DNA of 64,000 nucleotides from Sipunculus nudus (GCA_026874595.1 CM049318.1:47224456-47288455); one strand, 5' to 3'. Shown: positions 25,701 to 39,845, numbered from the stretch's first letter. Made by a program: numbers and translations. The notes: generated by a model from the sequence alone, not told the origin.

Positions 25701-27894
25701 ACGTGCCATTCAGGACTACTCTATGGACGGCAGATACGTTTCCTAAACGATCCCAAGGCCTGCAAGGTAACACGGACATCTGGTAGCTCCGTGCCATTCA
25801 AGACTACTCTATGGACGGCAGATACGTTTCCTAAACGATCCCGACGTGCCATTCAGGACTACTCTATGGACGGCAGATACGTTTCCTAAACGATCCCAAG
25901 GCCTGCAAGGTAACAGGGACATCTGGTAGCTGCGTGCCATTCAGGACTACTCTATGGACGGCAGATACGTTTCCTAAACGATTCCAAGGCCTGCAAGGTA
26001 ACAGGGACATCTGGAAGCTGCGTGCCATTCAGGACTACTCTATGGACGGCAGATACGTTTCCCAAACGATCCCGACGTGCCATTCAGGACTTCTCTATGG
26101 ACGGGAGATACGTTTCCTAAACGGCCCCAAGGCCTGCAAGGTAACAGGGACATTTGGTAGCTGCGTGCCATTCAGGACTACTCTGCGGACGGCAGATACG
26201 TTTCCTAAACGGCCCCAAGGCCTGCAAGGTAACAGGGACATCTGGTAGCTGCGTGCCATTCAGGACTACTCAATGGACGGCAGATACGTTTCCTAAACGA
26301 TCCCGACGTGCCATTCAGGACTACTCTATGGACGGCAAATATGTTTCTTAAACGATCCCAAGGCCTGCAAGGTAACAGGGACATCTGGTAGCTGCGTGCC
26401 ATTCAGGACTACTCTATGGACGGCAGATACGTTTCCTAAACGATCCCGACGTGCCATTCAGGACTACTCTATGGACGGCAGATACGTTTCCTAAACGATC
26501 CCGACGTGCCATTCAGGACTACTCTATGGACGGCAGATACGTTTCCTAAACGATCCCAAGGCCTGCAAGGTAACACGGACATCTGGTAGCTCCGTGCCAT
26601 TCAAGACTACTCTATGGACGGCAGATACGTTTCCTAAACGATCCCGACGTGCCATTCAGGACTACTCTATGGACGGCAGATACGTTTCCTAAACGATCCC
26701 AAGGCCTGCAAGGTAACAGGGACATCTGGTAGCTGCGTGCCATTCAGGACTACTCTATGGACGGCAGATACGTTTCCTAAACGATTCCAAGGCCTGCAAG
26801 GTAACAGGGACATCTGGAAGCTGCGTGCCATTCAGGACTACTCTATGGACGGCAGATACGTTTCCCAAACGATCCCGACGTGCCATTCAGGACTTCTCTA
26901 TGGACGGGAGATACGTTTCCTAAACGGCCCCAAGGCCTGCAAGGTAACAGGGACATTTGGTAGCTGCGTGCCATTCAGGACTACTCTGCGGACGGCAGAT
27001 ACGTTTACTAAACGGCCCCAAGGCCTGCAAGGTAACAGGGACATCTGGTAGGTGCGTGCCATTCAGGACTATTCTATGGACGGCAGATACGTTTCCTAAA
27101 CGATCCCGACGTGCCATTCAGGACTACTCTATGGACGGCAAATATGTTTCTTAAACGATCCCAAGGCCTGCAAGGTAACAGGGACATCTGGTAGCTGCGT
27201 GCCATTCAGGACTACTCTATGGACGGGAGATACGTTTCCTAAACGATCCCGACGTGCCATTCAGGACTACTCTATGGACGGGAGATACGTTTCCTAAACG
27301 ATCCCAAGGCCTGCAAGGTAACACGGACATCTGGTAGCTGCGTGCCATTCAGGACTACTCTATGGACGGCAGATACGTTTCCTAAACGATCCCGACGTGC
27401 CATTCAGGACTACTCTATGGACGGCAGATACGTTTCCTAAACGATCCCAAGGCCTGCAAGGTAACAGGGACATTTGGTAGCTGCGTGCCATTCAGGACTA
27501 CTCTGCGGACGGCAGATACGTTTCCTAAACGGCCCCAAGGCCTGCAAGGAAACAGGGACATCTGGTAGCTGCGTGCCATTCAGGACTACTCTATGGACGG
27601 GAGATACGTTTCCTAAACGATCCCGACGTGCCATTCAGGACTACTCTATGGACGGGAGATACGTTTCCTAAACGATCCCAAGGCCTGCAAGGTAACACGG
27701 ACATCTGGTAGCTGCGTGCCATTCAGGACTACTCTATGGACGGCAGATACGTTTCCTAAACGATCCCGACGTGCCATTCAGGACTACTCTATGGACGGCA
27801 GATACGTTTCCTAAACGATCCCAAGGCCTGCAAGGTAAAAGGGACATCTGGTAGCTGCGTGCCATTCAGGACTACTCTATGGACGGCAGATACG
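22725..27894 (+). repeat. tandem higher-order repeat, 2585-bp unit, two copies
   Basis: Landmarks recur with a constant shift of 2585 bp: 22904 to 25489, 23569 to 26154, 24372 to 26957 and 24889 to 27474. Similarity ends close to 25309/27894, where TTTCCTAAACG in one copy is TTTCCCAAACG in the other. The two copies are therefore head-to-tail and nearly identical, a sign of recent unequal exchange. Confidence 0.85.
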
Positions 27895-28336
27895 TTTCCC
27901 AAACGATCCCAAGGCCTGCAAGGTAACACGGACATCTGGTAGTTCCGTGCCATTCAGGACTTCTCTATGGACGGCAGATACGTTTCCTAAACGGCCCTAA
28001 GGCCTGCAAGGTAACAGGGACATCTGGTAGCTGCGTGCCATACAGGACCACTCTATGGACGGCAGATACGTTTCCCAAACGATCCCGACGTGACATTAAG
28101 GACCTATCAATGGACGGGAGATACGTTTCCTAAACGGCCCCAAGGCCTGCAAGGAAACAGGGACATTTGGTAGCTGCGTGCCATTCAGGACTACTCTATG
28201 GACGGCAGATACGTTTCCTTAACGATCCCGACGTGCCATTCAGGACTTCTCGGTGGACGGAAGATACGTTTCCCAAACGATCCCGACGTGCCATTCAGGA
28301 CTTCTCTATGGACGGGAGATGCGCTTCCTTAACGGC

Positions 28337-31300
28337 CCCAAGGCCTGCAAGGTAACAGGGACATCTGGTAGCTGCGTGCCATTCAGGACTACTCTATGGA
28401 CGGCAGATACGTTTCCAAAACGATCCCGACGTGCCATTCAGGACTTCTCTATGGACGGGAGATACGTTTTACTAAACGGCCCCAAGGCCTGCAAGGTAAC
28501 AGGGACATCTGGTAGCTGCGTGCCATTTAGGACTACTCTTTGGACGGCAGATACGTTTCCAAAACGATCCCGACGTGCCATTCAGGACTTCTCTATGGAC
28601 GGGAGATACGTTTCCTAAACGGCCCCAAGGCCTGCAAGGTAACAGGGACATTTGGTAGCTGCGTGCCATTCAGGACTACTCTGCGGACGGCAGATACGTT
28701 TCCTAAACGGCCCCAAGGCCTGCAAGGAAACAGGGACATCTGGTAGCTGCGTGCCATTCAGGACTATTCTATGGACGGCAGATACGTTTCCTAAACGATC
28801 CCGACGTGCCATTCAGGACTACTCTATGGACGGCAAATATGTTTCTTAAACGATCCCAAGGCCTGCAAGGTAACAGGGACATCTGGTAGCTGCGTGCCAT
28901 TCAGGACTACTCTATGGACGGCAGATACGTTTCCTAAACGATCCCGACGTGCCATTCAGGACTACTCTATGGACGGCAGATACGTTTCCTAAACGATCCC
29001 AAGGCCTGCAAGGTAACACGGACATCTGGTAGCTGCGTGCCATTCAGGACTGCTCTATGGACGGCAGATACGTTTCCTAAACGATCCCGACGTGCCATTC
29101 AGGACTACTCTATGGACGGCAGATACGTTTCCTAAACGATCCCGAGGCCTGCAAGGTAACAGGGACATCTGGTAGCTGCGTGCCATTCAGGACTACTCTA
29201 TGGACGGCAGATACGTTTCCTAAACGATCCCAAGGCCTGCAAGGTAACAGGGACATCTGGAAGCTGCGTGCCATTCAGGACTACTCTATGGACGGCAGAT
29301 ACGTTTCCCAAACGATACCGACGTGCCATTCAGGACTTCTCTATGGACGGGAGATACGTTTCCTAAACGGCCCTAAGGCCTGCAAGGTAACAGGGACATC
29401 TGGTAGCTGCGTGCCATTCAGGACCACTCTATGGACGGCAGATACGTTTCCCAAACGATCCCGACGTGACATTCAAGACCTGTCTATGGACGGCAGATAC
29501 GTTTCTTAAACGCCCCCAAGGCCTGCAAGGAAACAGGGACATTTGGTAGCTGCGTGCCATTCAGGACTACTCTATGGACGGCAGATACGTTTCCTTAACG
29601 ATCCTGACGTGCCATTCAGGACTTCTCGGTGGACGGAAGATACGTTTCCCAAACGATCCCGACGTGCCATTCAGGACTTCTCTATGGACGGGAGATGCGT
29701 TTCCTTAACGGCCCCAAGGCCTGCAAGGTAACAGGGACATCTGGTAGCTGCGTGCCATTCAGGACTACTCTATGGACGGCAAATAAGTTTCCAAAACGAT
29801 CCCGACGTGCCATTCAGGACTTCCCTATGGACGGGAGATACGTTTTACTAAACGGCCCCAAGGCCTGCAAGGTAACAGGGACATCTGGTAGCTGCGTGCC
29901 ATTCAGGACTACTCTTTGGACGGCAGATACGTTTCCAAAACGATCCCGACGTGCCATTCAGGACTTCTCTATGGACGGGAGATACGTTTCCTAAACGGCC
30001 CCAAGGCCTGCAAGGTAACAGGGACATTTGGTAGCTGCGTGCCATTCAGGACTACTCTGCGGACGGCAGATACGTTTCCTAAACGGCCCCAAGGCCTGCA
30101 AGGTAACAGGGACATCTGGTAGCTGCGTGCCATTCAGGACTACTCAATGGACGGCAGATACGTTTCCTAAACGATCCCGACGTGCCATTCAGGACTACTC
30201 TATGGACGGCAAATATGTTTCTTAAACGATCCCAAGGCCTGCAAGGTAACAGGGACATCTGGTAGCTGCGTGCCATTCAGGACTACTCTATGGACGGCAG
30301 ATACGTTTCCTAAACGATCCCGACGTGCCATTCAGGACTACTCTATGGACGGCAGATACGTTTCCTAAACGATCCCGACGTGCCATTCAGGACTACTCTA
30401 TGGACGGCAGATACGTTTCCTAAACGATCCCAAGGCCTGCAAGGTAACACGGACATCTGGTAGCTCCGTGCCATTCAAGACTACTCTATGGACGGCAGAT
30501 ACGTTTCCTAAACGATCCCGACGTGCCATTCAGGACTACTCTATGGACGGCAGATACGTTTCCTAAACGATCCCAAGGCCTGCAAGGTAACAGGGACATC
30601 TGGTAGCTGCGTGCCATTCAGGACTACTCTATGGACGGCAGATACGTTTCCTAAACGATTCCAAGGCCTGCAAGGTAACAGGGACATCTGGAAGCTGCGT
30701 GCCATTCAGGACTACTCTATGGACGGCAGATACGTTTCCCAAACGATCCCGACGTGCCATTCAGGACTTCTCTATGGACGGGAGATACGTTTCCTAAACG
30801 GCCCCAAGGCCTGCAAGGTAACAGGGACATTTGGTAGCTGCGTGCCATTCAGGACTACTCTGCGGACGGCAGATACGTTTACTAAACGGCCCCAAGGCCT
30901 GCAAGGTAACAGGGACATCTGGTAGGTGCGTGCCATTCAGGACTATTCTATGGACGGCAGATACGTTTCCTAAACGATCCCGACGTGCCATTCAGGACTA
31001 CTCTATGGACGGCAAATATGTTTCTTAAACGATCCCAAGGCCTGCAAGGTAACAGGGACATCTGGTAGCTGCGTGCCATTCAGGACTACTCTATGGACGG
31101 GAGATACGTTTCCTAAACGATCCCGACGTGCCATTCAGGACTACTCTATGGACGGGAGATACGTTTCCTAAACGATCCCAAGGCCTGCAAGGTAACACGG
31201 ACATCTGGTAGCTGCGTGCCATTCAGGACTACTCTATGGACGGCAGATACGTTTCCTAAACGATCCCGACGTGCCATTCAGGACTACTCTATGGACGGCA

Positions 31301-34300
31301 GATACGTTTCCTAAACGATCCCAAGGCCTGCAAGGTAAAAGGGACATCTGGTAGCTGCGTGCCATTCAGGGCTACTCTATGGACGGCAGATACGTTTCCC
31401 AAACGATCCCAAGGCCTGCAAGGTAACAGGGACATCTGGTAGCTGCGTGCCATTCAGGACTACTCTATGGACGGCAGATACGTTTCCTAAACGATCCCGA
31501 CGTGCCATTCAGGACTACTCTATGGACGGCAGATACGTTTCCTAAACGATCCCGACGTGCCATTCAGGACTACTCTATGGACGGCAGATACGTTTCCTAA
31601 ACGATCCCAAGGCCTGCAAGGTAACACGGACATCTGGTAGCTCCGTGCCATTCAAGACTACTCTATGGACGGCAGATACGTTTCCTAAACGATCCCGACG
31701 TGCCATTCAGGACTACTCTATGGACGGCAGATACGTTTCCTAAACGATCCCAAGGCCTGCAAGGTAACAGGGACATCTGGTAGCTGCGTGCCATTCAGGA
31801 CTACTCTATGGACGGCAGATACGTTTCCTAAACGATTCCAAGGCCTGCAAGGTAACAGGGACATCTGGAAGCTGCGTGCCATTCAGGACTACTCTATGGA
31901 CGGCAGATACGTTTCCCAAACGATCCCGACGTGCCATTCAGGACTTCTCTATGGACGGGAGATACGTTTCCTAAACGGCCCCAAGGCCTGCAAGGTAACA
32001 GGGACATTTGGTAGCTGCGTGCCATTCAGGACTACTCTGCGGACGGCAGATACGTTTACTAAACGGCCCCAAGGCCTGCAAGGTAACAGGGACATCTGGT
32101 AGGTGCGTGCCATTCAGGACTATTCTATGGACGGCAGATACGTTTCCTAAACGATCCCGACGTGCCATTCAGGACTACTCTATGGACGGCAAATATGTTT
32201 CTTAAACGATCCCAAGGCCTGCAAGGTAACAGGGACATCTGGTAGCTGCGTGCCATTCAGGACTACTCTATGGACGGCAGATACGTTTCCAAAACGATCC
32301 CGACGTGCCATTCAGGACTTCTCTATGGACGGGAGATACGTTTTACTAAACGGCCCCAAGGCCTGCAAGGTAACAGGGACATCTGGTAGCTGCGTGCCAT
32401 TTAGGACTACTCTTTGGACGGCAGATACGTTTCCAAAACGATCCCGACGTGCCATTCAGGACTTCTCTATGGACGGGAGATACGTTTCCTAAACGGCCCC
32501 AAGGCCTGCAAGGTAACAGGGACATTTGGTAGCTGCGTGCCATTCAGGACTACTCTGCGGACGGCAGATACGTTTCCTAAACGGCCCCAAGGCCTGCAAG
32601 GAAACAGGGACATCTGGTAGCTGCGTGCCATTCAGGACTATTCTATGGACGGCAGATACGTTTCCTAAACGATCCCGACGTGCCATTCAGGACTACTCTA
32701 TGGACGGCAAATATGTTTCTTAAACGATCCCAAGGCCTGCAAGGTAACAGGGACATCTGGTAGCTGCGTGCCATTCAGGACTACTCTATGGACGGCAGAT
32801 ACGTTTCCTAAACGATCCCGACGTGCCATTCAGGACTACTCTATGGACGGCAGATACGTTTCCTAAACGATCCCAAGGCCTGCAAGGTAACACGGACATC
32901 TGGTAGCTGCGTGCCATTCAGGACTGCTCTATGGACGGCAGATACGTTTCCTAAACGATCCCGACGTGCCATTCAGGACTACTCTATGGACGGCAGATAC
33001 GTTTCCTAAACGATCCCGAGGCCTGCAAGGTAACAGGGACATCTGGTAGCTGCGTGCCATTCAGGACTACTCTATGGACGGCAGATACGTTTCCTAAACG
33101 ATCCCAAGGCCTGCAAGGTAACAGGGACATCTGGAAGCTGCGTGCCATTCAGGACTACTCTATGGACGGCAGATACGTTTCCCAAACGATACCGACGTGC
33201 CATTCAGGACTTCTCTATGGACGGGAGATACGTTTCCTAAACGGCCCTAAGGCCTGCAAGGTAACAGGGACATCTGGTAGCTGCGTGCCATTCAGGACCA
33301 CTCTATGGACGGCAGATACGTTTCCCAAACGATCCCGACGTGACATTCAAGACCTGTCTATGGACGGCAGATACGTTTCTTAAACGCCCCCAAGGCCTGC
33401 AAGGAAACAGGGACATTTGGTAGCTGCGTGCCATTCAGGACTACTCTATGGACGGCAGATACGTTTCCTTAACGATCCTGACGTGCCATTCAGGACTTCT
33501 CGGTGGACGGAAGATACGTTTCCCAAACGATCCCGACGTGCCATTCAGGACTTCTCTATGGACGGGAGATGCGTTTCCTTAACGGCCCCAAGGCCTGCAA
33601 GGTAACAGGGACATCTGGTAGCTGCGTGCCATTCAGGACTACTCTATGGACGGCAAATAAGTTTCCAAAACGATCCCGACGTGCCATTCAGGACTTCCCT
33701 ATGGACGGGAGATACGTTTTACTAAACGGCCCCAAGGCCTGCAAGGTAACAGGGACATCTGGTAGCTGCGTGCCATTCAGGACTACTCTTTGGACGGCAG
33801 ATACGTTTCCAAAACGATCCCGACGTGCCATTCAGGACTTCTCTATGGACGGGAGATACGTTTCCTAAACGGCCCCAAGGCCTGCAAGGTAACAGGGACA
33901 TTTGGTAGCTGCGTGCCATTCAGGACTACTCTGCGGACGGCAGATACGTTTCCTAAACGGCCCCAAGGCCTGCAAGGTAACAGGGACATCTGGTAGCTGC
34001 GTGCCATTCAGGACTACTCAATGGACGGCAGATACGTTTCCTAAACGATCCCGACGTGCCATTCAGGACTACTCTATGGACGGCAAATATGTTTCTTAAA
34101 CGATCCCAAGGCCTGCAAGGTAACAGGGACATCTGGTAGCTGCGTGCCATTCAGGACTACTCTATGGACGGCAGATACGTTTCCTAAACGATCCCGACGT
34201 GCCATTCAGGACTACTCTATGGACGGCAGATACGTTTCCTAAACGATCCCGACGTGCCATTCAGGACTACTCTATGGACGGCAGATACGTTTCCTAAACG

Positions 34301-36084
34301 ATCCCAAGGCCTGCAAGGTAACACGGACATCTGGTAGCTCCGTGCCATTCAAGACTACTCTATGGACGGCAGATACGTTTCCTAAACGATCCCGACGTGC
34401 CATTCAGGACTACTCTATGGACGGCAGATACGTTTCCTAAACGATCCCAAGGCCTGCAAGGTAACAGGGACATCTGGTAGCTGCGTGCCATTCAGGACTA
34501 CTCTATGGACGGCAGATACGTTTCCTAAACGATTCCAAGGCCTGCAAGGTAACAGGGACATCTGGAAGCTGCGTGCCATTCAGGACTACTCTATGGACGG
34601 CAGATACGTTTCCCAAACGATCCCGACGTGCCATTCAGGACTTCTCTATGGACGGGAGATACGTTTCCTAAACGGCCCCAAGGCCTGCAAGGTAACAGGG
34701 ACATTTGGTAGCTGCGTGCCATTCAGGACTACTCTGCGGACGGCAGATACGTTTACTAAACGGCCCCAAGGCCTGCAAGGTAACAGGGACATCTGGTAGG
34801 TGCGTGCCATTCAGGACTATTCTATGGACGGCAGATACGTTTCCTAAACGATCCCGACGTGCCATTCAGGACTACTCTATGGACGGCAAATATGTTTCTT
34901 AAACGATCCCAAGGCCTGCAAGGTAACAGGGACATCTGGTAGCTGCGTGCCATTCAGGACTACTCTATGGACGGGAGATACGTTTCCTAAACGATCCCGA
35001 CGTGCCATTCAGGACTACTCTATGGACGGGAGATACGTTTCCTAAACGATCCCAAGGCCTGCAAGGTAACACGGACATCTGGTAGCTGCGTGCCATTCAG
35101 GACTACTCTATGGACGGCAGATACGTTTCCTAAACGATCCCGACGTGCCATTCAGGACTACTCTATGGACGGCAGATACGTTTCCTAAACGATCCCAAGG
35201 CCTGCAAGGTAAAAGGGACATCTGGTAGCTGCGTGCCATTCAGGGCTACTCTATGGACGGCAGATACGTTTCCCAAACGATCCCAAGGCCTGCAAGGTAA
35301 CAGGGACATCTGGTAGCTGCGTGCCATTCAGGACTACTCTATGGACGGCAGATACGTTTCCTAAACGATCCCGACGTGCCATTCAGGACTACTCTATGGA
35401 CGGCAGATACGTTTCCTAAACGATCCCGACGTGCCATTCAGGACTACTCTATGGACGGCAGATACGTTTCCTAAACGATCCCAAGGCCTGCAAGGTAACA
35501 CGGACATCTGGTAGCTCCGTGCCATTCAAGACTACTCTATGGACGGCAGATACGTTTCCTAAACGATCCCGACGTGCCATTCAGGACTACTCTATGGACG
35601 GCAGATACGTTTCCTAAACGATCCCAAGGCCTGCAAGGTAACAGGGACATCTGGTAGCTGCGTGCCATTCAGGACTACTCTATGGACGGCAGATACGTTT
35701 CCTAAACGATTCCAAGGCCTGCAAGGTAACAGGGACATCTGGAAGCTGCGTGCCATTCAGGACTACTCTATGGACGGCAGATACGTTTCCCAAACGATCC
35801 CGACGTGCCATTCAGGACTTCTCTATGGACGGGAGATACGTTTCCTAAACGGCCCCAAGGCCTGCAAGGTAACAGGGACATTTGGTAGCTGCGTGCCATT
35901 CAGGACTACTCTGCGGACGGCAGATACGTTTACTAAACGGCCCCAAGGCCTGCAAGGTAACAGGGACATCTGGTAGGTGCGTGCCATTCAGGACTATTCT
36001 ATGGACGGCAGATACGTTTCCTAAACGATCCCGACGTGCCATTCAGGACTACTCTATGGACGGCAAATATGTTTCTTAAACGAT
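28337..36084 (+). repeat. tandem higher-order repeat, 3874-bp unit, two copies
   Basis: Landmarks shift by exactly 3874 bp: 28472 to 32346, 29180 to 33054, 30028 to 33902, 30611 to 34485 and 31788 to 35662. Copy one ends and copy two begins near 32210, inside a long monomer. The left portion of copy one is itself a duplicate of about 19200-23600 at a shift of 8439 bp, so the duplications are nested. Confidence 0.88.
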
Positions 36085-38050
36085 CCCAAGGCCTGCAAGG
36101 TAACAGGGACATCTGGTAGCTGCGTGCCATTCAGGACTACTCTATGGACGGGAGATACGTTTCCTAAACGATCCCGACGTGCCATTCAGGACTACTCTAT
36201 GGACGGGAGATACGTTTCCTAAACGATCCCAAGGCCTGCAAGGTAACACGGACATCTGGTAGCTGCGTGCCATTCAGGACTACTCTATGGACGGCAGATA
36301 CGTTTCCTAAACGATCCCGACGTGCCATTCAGGACTACTCTATGGACGGCAGATACGTTTCCTAAACGATCCCAAGGCCTGCAAGGTAAAAGGGACATCT
36401 GGTAGCTGCGTGCCATTCAGGGCTACTCTATGGACGGCAGATACGTTTCCCAAACGATCCCAAGGCCTGCAAGGTAAAAGGGACATCTGGTAGCTCCGTG
36501 CCATTCAAGACTACTCTATGGACGGCAGATACGTTTCCTAAACGATCCCGACGTGCCATTCAGGACTACTCTATGGACGGCAGATACGTTTCCTAAACGA
36601 TCCCAAGGCCTGCAAGGTAACAGGGACATCGGGTAGCTGCGTGCCATTCAGGACTACTCTATGGACGGCAGATACGTTTCCTAAACGATCCCAAGGCCTG
36701 CAAGGTAACAGGGACATCTGGAAGCTGCGTGCCATTCAGGACTACTCTATGGACGGCAGATACGTTTCCGAAACGATCCCGACGTGCCATTCAGGACTTC
36801 TCTATGGACGGGAGATACGTTTCCTAAACGGCCCCAAGGCCTGCAAGGTAACAGGGACATTTGGTAGCTGCGTGCCATTCAGGACTACCCTGCGTACGGC
36901 AGATACGTTTACTAAACGGCCCCAAGGCCTGCAAGGTAACAGGGACATCTGGTAGGTGCGTGCCATTCAGGACTATTCTATGGACGGCAGATACGTTTCC
37001 TAAACGATCCCGACGTGCCATTCAGGACTACTCTATGGACGGCAAATATGTTTCTTAAACGATCCCAAGGCCTGCAAGGTAACAGGGACATCTGGTAGCT
37101 GCGTGCCATTCAGGACTACTCTATGGACGGCAGATACGTTTCCTAAACGATCCCGACGTGCCATTCAGGACTACTCGATGGACGGGAGATACGTTTCCTA
37201 AACGATCCCAAGGCCTGCAAGGTAACACGGACATCTGGTAGCTGCGTGCCATTCAGGACTACTCTATGGACGGCAGATACGTTTCCTAAACGATCCCGAC
37301 GTGCCATTCAGGACTACTCTATGGACGGCAGATACGTTTCCTAAACGATCCCAAGGCCTGCAAGGTAAAAGGGACATCTGGTAGCTGCGTGCCATTCAGG
37401 ACTACTCTATGGACGGCAGATACGTTCCCAAACGATCCCAAGGCCTGCAAGGTAACACGGACATCTGGTAGTTCCGTGCCATTCAGGACTACTCTATGGA
37501 CGGCAGATACGTTTCCTAACCGATCCCGACGTGCCATTCAGGACTACTCTATGGACGGCAGATATGATTCTTAAACGATCCTAAGGCCTGCAAGGTAACA
37601 GGGACAGCTGGTAGCTGCGTGCCATTCAGGACTACTCTATGGACGGCAGATACGTTTCCCAAACGATCCCGACGTGCCTTTCAGGACTTCTCTATGGACG
37701 AGAGATACGTTTCCTAAACGGCCCCAAGGCCTGCAAGGTAACAGGGACATCTGGTAGCTGCGTTCCATTCAGGACTACTCTATGGACGGCTGATACGTTT
37801 CCTAAACGATCCCAAGGCCTGCAAGGTAAAAGGGACATCTGGTAGCTGCGTGCCATTCAGGACTACTCTATGGACGGCAGATACGTTTCCTAAACGATCC
37901 CAAGGCCTGCAAGGTAACAGGGACATCTGGTAGCTGCGTGCCATTCAGGACTTCTCTATGGACGGCAGATGCGTTTCCTAAACGATCCCAAGGCCTGCAA
38001 GGTAACACGGACATCTGGTAGCTGCGTGACATTCAGGATTGCTCAGGGGA

Positions 38051-39096
38051 CAGGATTCATTGCATGAAACACTGTTTTGAAGAATGTTTGAATATGCTTC
38101 ATGTGGTGGAAGGAAATAGATATGAAATCTATTTTCAAAAAATCTGAAACAAAATAGGCACCTTCAGCATATCATGTCAAATGCATGCTTTTATGCGATG
38201 CTTCAGATAATGATCATGTTGGCGATAAAACACCCTTTTATATATTCAGCTATACAAAATAATGAAAAAAAACCAGATGTATCTTAAAAATTACATCAGT
38301 ATGAAGGGTGACTATTACAAGATAACCTGTGCAAATTACAAATCTATATATGAATTACAATGGTGGACAGATTTTAAATCACCTGTAGCAGGCAGACGAG
38401 AGCGTCAGGTCTGTGCTGCATGCACACTTGGTGTCATGAAACAGCTTCGCAGCAAGTCTGATCAAAGTTTGCGTCAAACTGGCTGTGGTGAAGTGTGGTA
38501 AGGATTGTGCCCGGCGATCAGGTGTTATATCGTTCCGCAACAGAACGTCCGAATTTGCTTTTCGAATTTTACAATAGACATGCACTTGTTGGCGAAGGTA
38601 CTTACACATATATATATATATTTTGTGATATATTATTTAAGAAACGTGAAATAACTTCAAATAAGCCATACGAATCATTTACAGCCGCGTTCTGATTACC
38701 ATGCCGATCTGTGTGTCAATCATGCGTCACTCGCCCTTTGTTGTTGATTGTGCAATAGGCTGTCCTCGTGGGGCAATAAACCTGAACGACCTCATACCTC
38801 CCTATCTCTAGCTCACACCAAATACACGTTTTTACTGTCCTGGCTTTCGTTTGCTTCTAAGGAATGTTCCTAGAGAGAATCAACTTCACACTAAAAGGGG
38901 TCTTCAACTTATTTCACGGCAAAGGACGGGAGCCCTGGATTTTTTTAACAATCTACATAACTTTCCTGCTTTCCAATAATCCCGCGCACTGATGAATTAC
39001 AAATTATTCCATTCCATGCCACGAGACCAATTTATAAATGAACTACTACTCATTTGTGGATAAATTGAAGAGATTTCTAATTAAAAATAGCTAATA
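38051..39096. other. no gene seen
   Basis: AT-rich DNA right of the satellite. ORFs at 38262-38501 (+) and 38379-38609 (-) overlap and match nothing. I could not support any gene. Confidence 0.35.
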
Positions 39097-39845
39097 AATA
39101 AACGACGTGTATATCCGTCATTGGCACTTGGTGAATCATAATAAATGGCGTGTATATCCGTCACTGGCACTAAGTGAATCATAATAAACGACGTGTATAT
39201 CCGTCACTGGCACTAGGTGAATCATAATAAACGACGTGTATATCCGTCACTGGCACTAGGTGAATCATAATAAACGACGTGTATATCCGTCACTGGCACT
39301 AGGTGAATCATAACAAACGACGTTTATATCCGTAACTGGCACTAGGTGATTCATAACAAACGACGTTTATATCCGTCACTGGCACTGGGTGAATCATAAC
39401 AAACGACGTTTATATCCGTCACTGGCACTAGGTGAATCATAACAAACGACGTTTTAATCCGTCACTGGCACTAGGTGAATCATAACAAACGACGTTTATA
39501 TCCGTCACTGGCACTAGGTGAATCATAACAAACGACGTTTATATCCGTCACTGGCACTAGGTGAATCATAATAAACGACGTTTATATCCGTCACTGGCAC
39601 TAGGTGAATCATAATAAACGACGTTTATATCCGTCACTGGCACTAGGTGAATCATAATAAACGACTTTTATATCCGTCACTGGCACTAGATGAATCATAA
39701 TAAACGACGTTTATATCGGTCACTGGCGTTTGGTGAATCATAACAAACGACGTTTATATCTGTCACTGGCACTAGGTGAATCATAATAAACGACGTTTAT
39801 ATCCGTCACTGGCACTTGGTGAATCATAATAAACGTCGTTTATAC
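39097..39845 (+). repeat. 43-bp satellite, about 17 copies
   Basis: The unit reads AATAAACGACGTTTATATCC then GTCACTGGCACTAGGTGAAT and CAT. Left copies have GTGTATAT and middle and right copies have GTTTATAT. A switch between 'cataat' and 'cataac' marks sub-blocks. The unit contains the near-palindrome AAACGACGTTT. No long ORF is present. Confidence 0.95.

Larger units (their letters stand above)
11940..38050 (+). repeat. 26-kb satellite array of 88-bp and 55-bp monomers
   Basis: The array is built from two monomers sharing a 52-bp core. The long one (88 bp) starts AAGGCCTGCAAGGTAACAGG and runs through CTGCGTGCCATTCAGG, CTATGGACGGCAGATACG and TTTCCTAAACGATCCC. The short one (55 bp) replaces the first 36 bases with GAC. 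Dividing the length by a mean of about 75 bp gives roughly 350 monomers. Monomers are most diverged at the edges (11940-12400, 37400-38050) and almost identical in the middle. Neither length is a multiple of three, so the frame changes every monomer. The many 60-139 codon ORFs on both strands are by-products and should not be annotated as genes. A conserved CGTTT-NNN-AAACG dyad sits in the core. Confidence 0.97.

Noticed and set aside
11940-38050. Over a hundred ORFs of 60-139 codons on both strands of the satellite
   Set aside because: Monomer lengths of 88 and 55 bp shift the frame each unit. The ORFs are the same few translations repeated, overlap antisense copies and have no other coding signal.
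11940-38050. CENP-B box in the satellite
   Set aside because: I looked for the CENP-B box pattern and found no match in the monomer.
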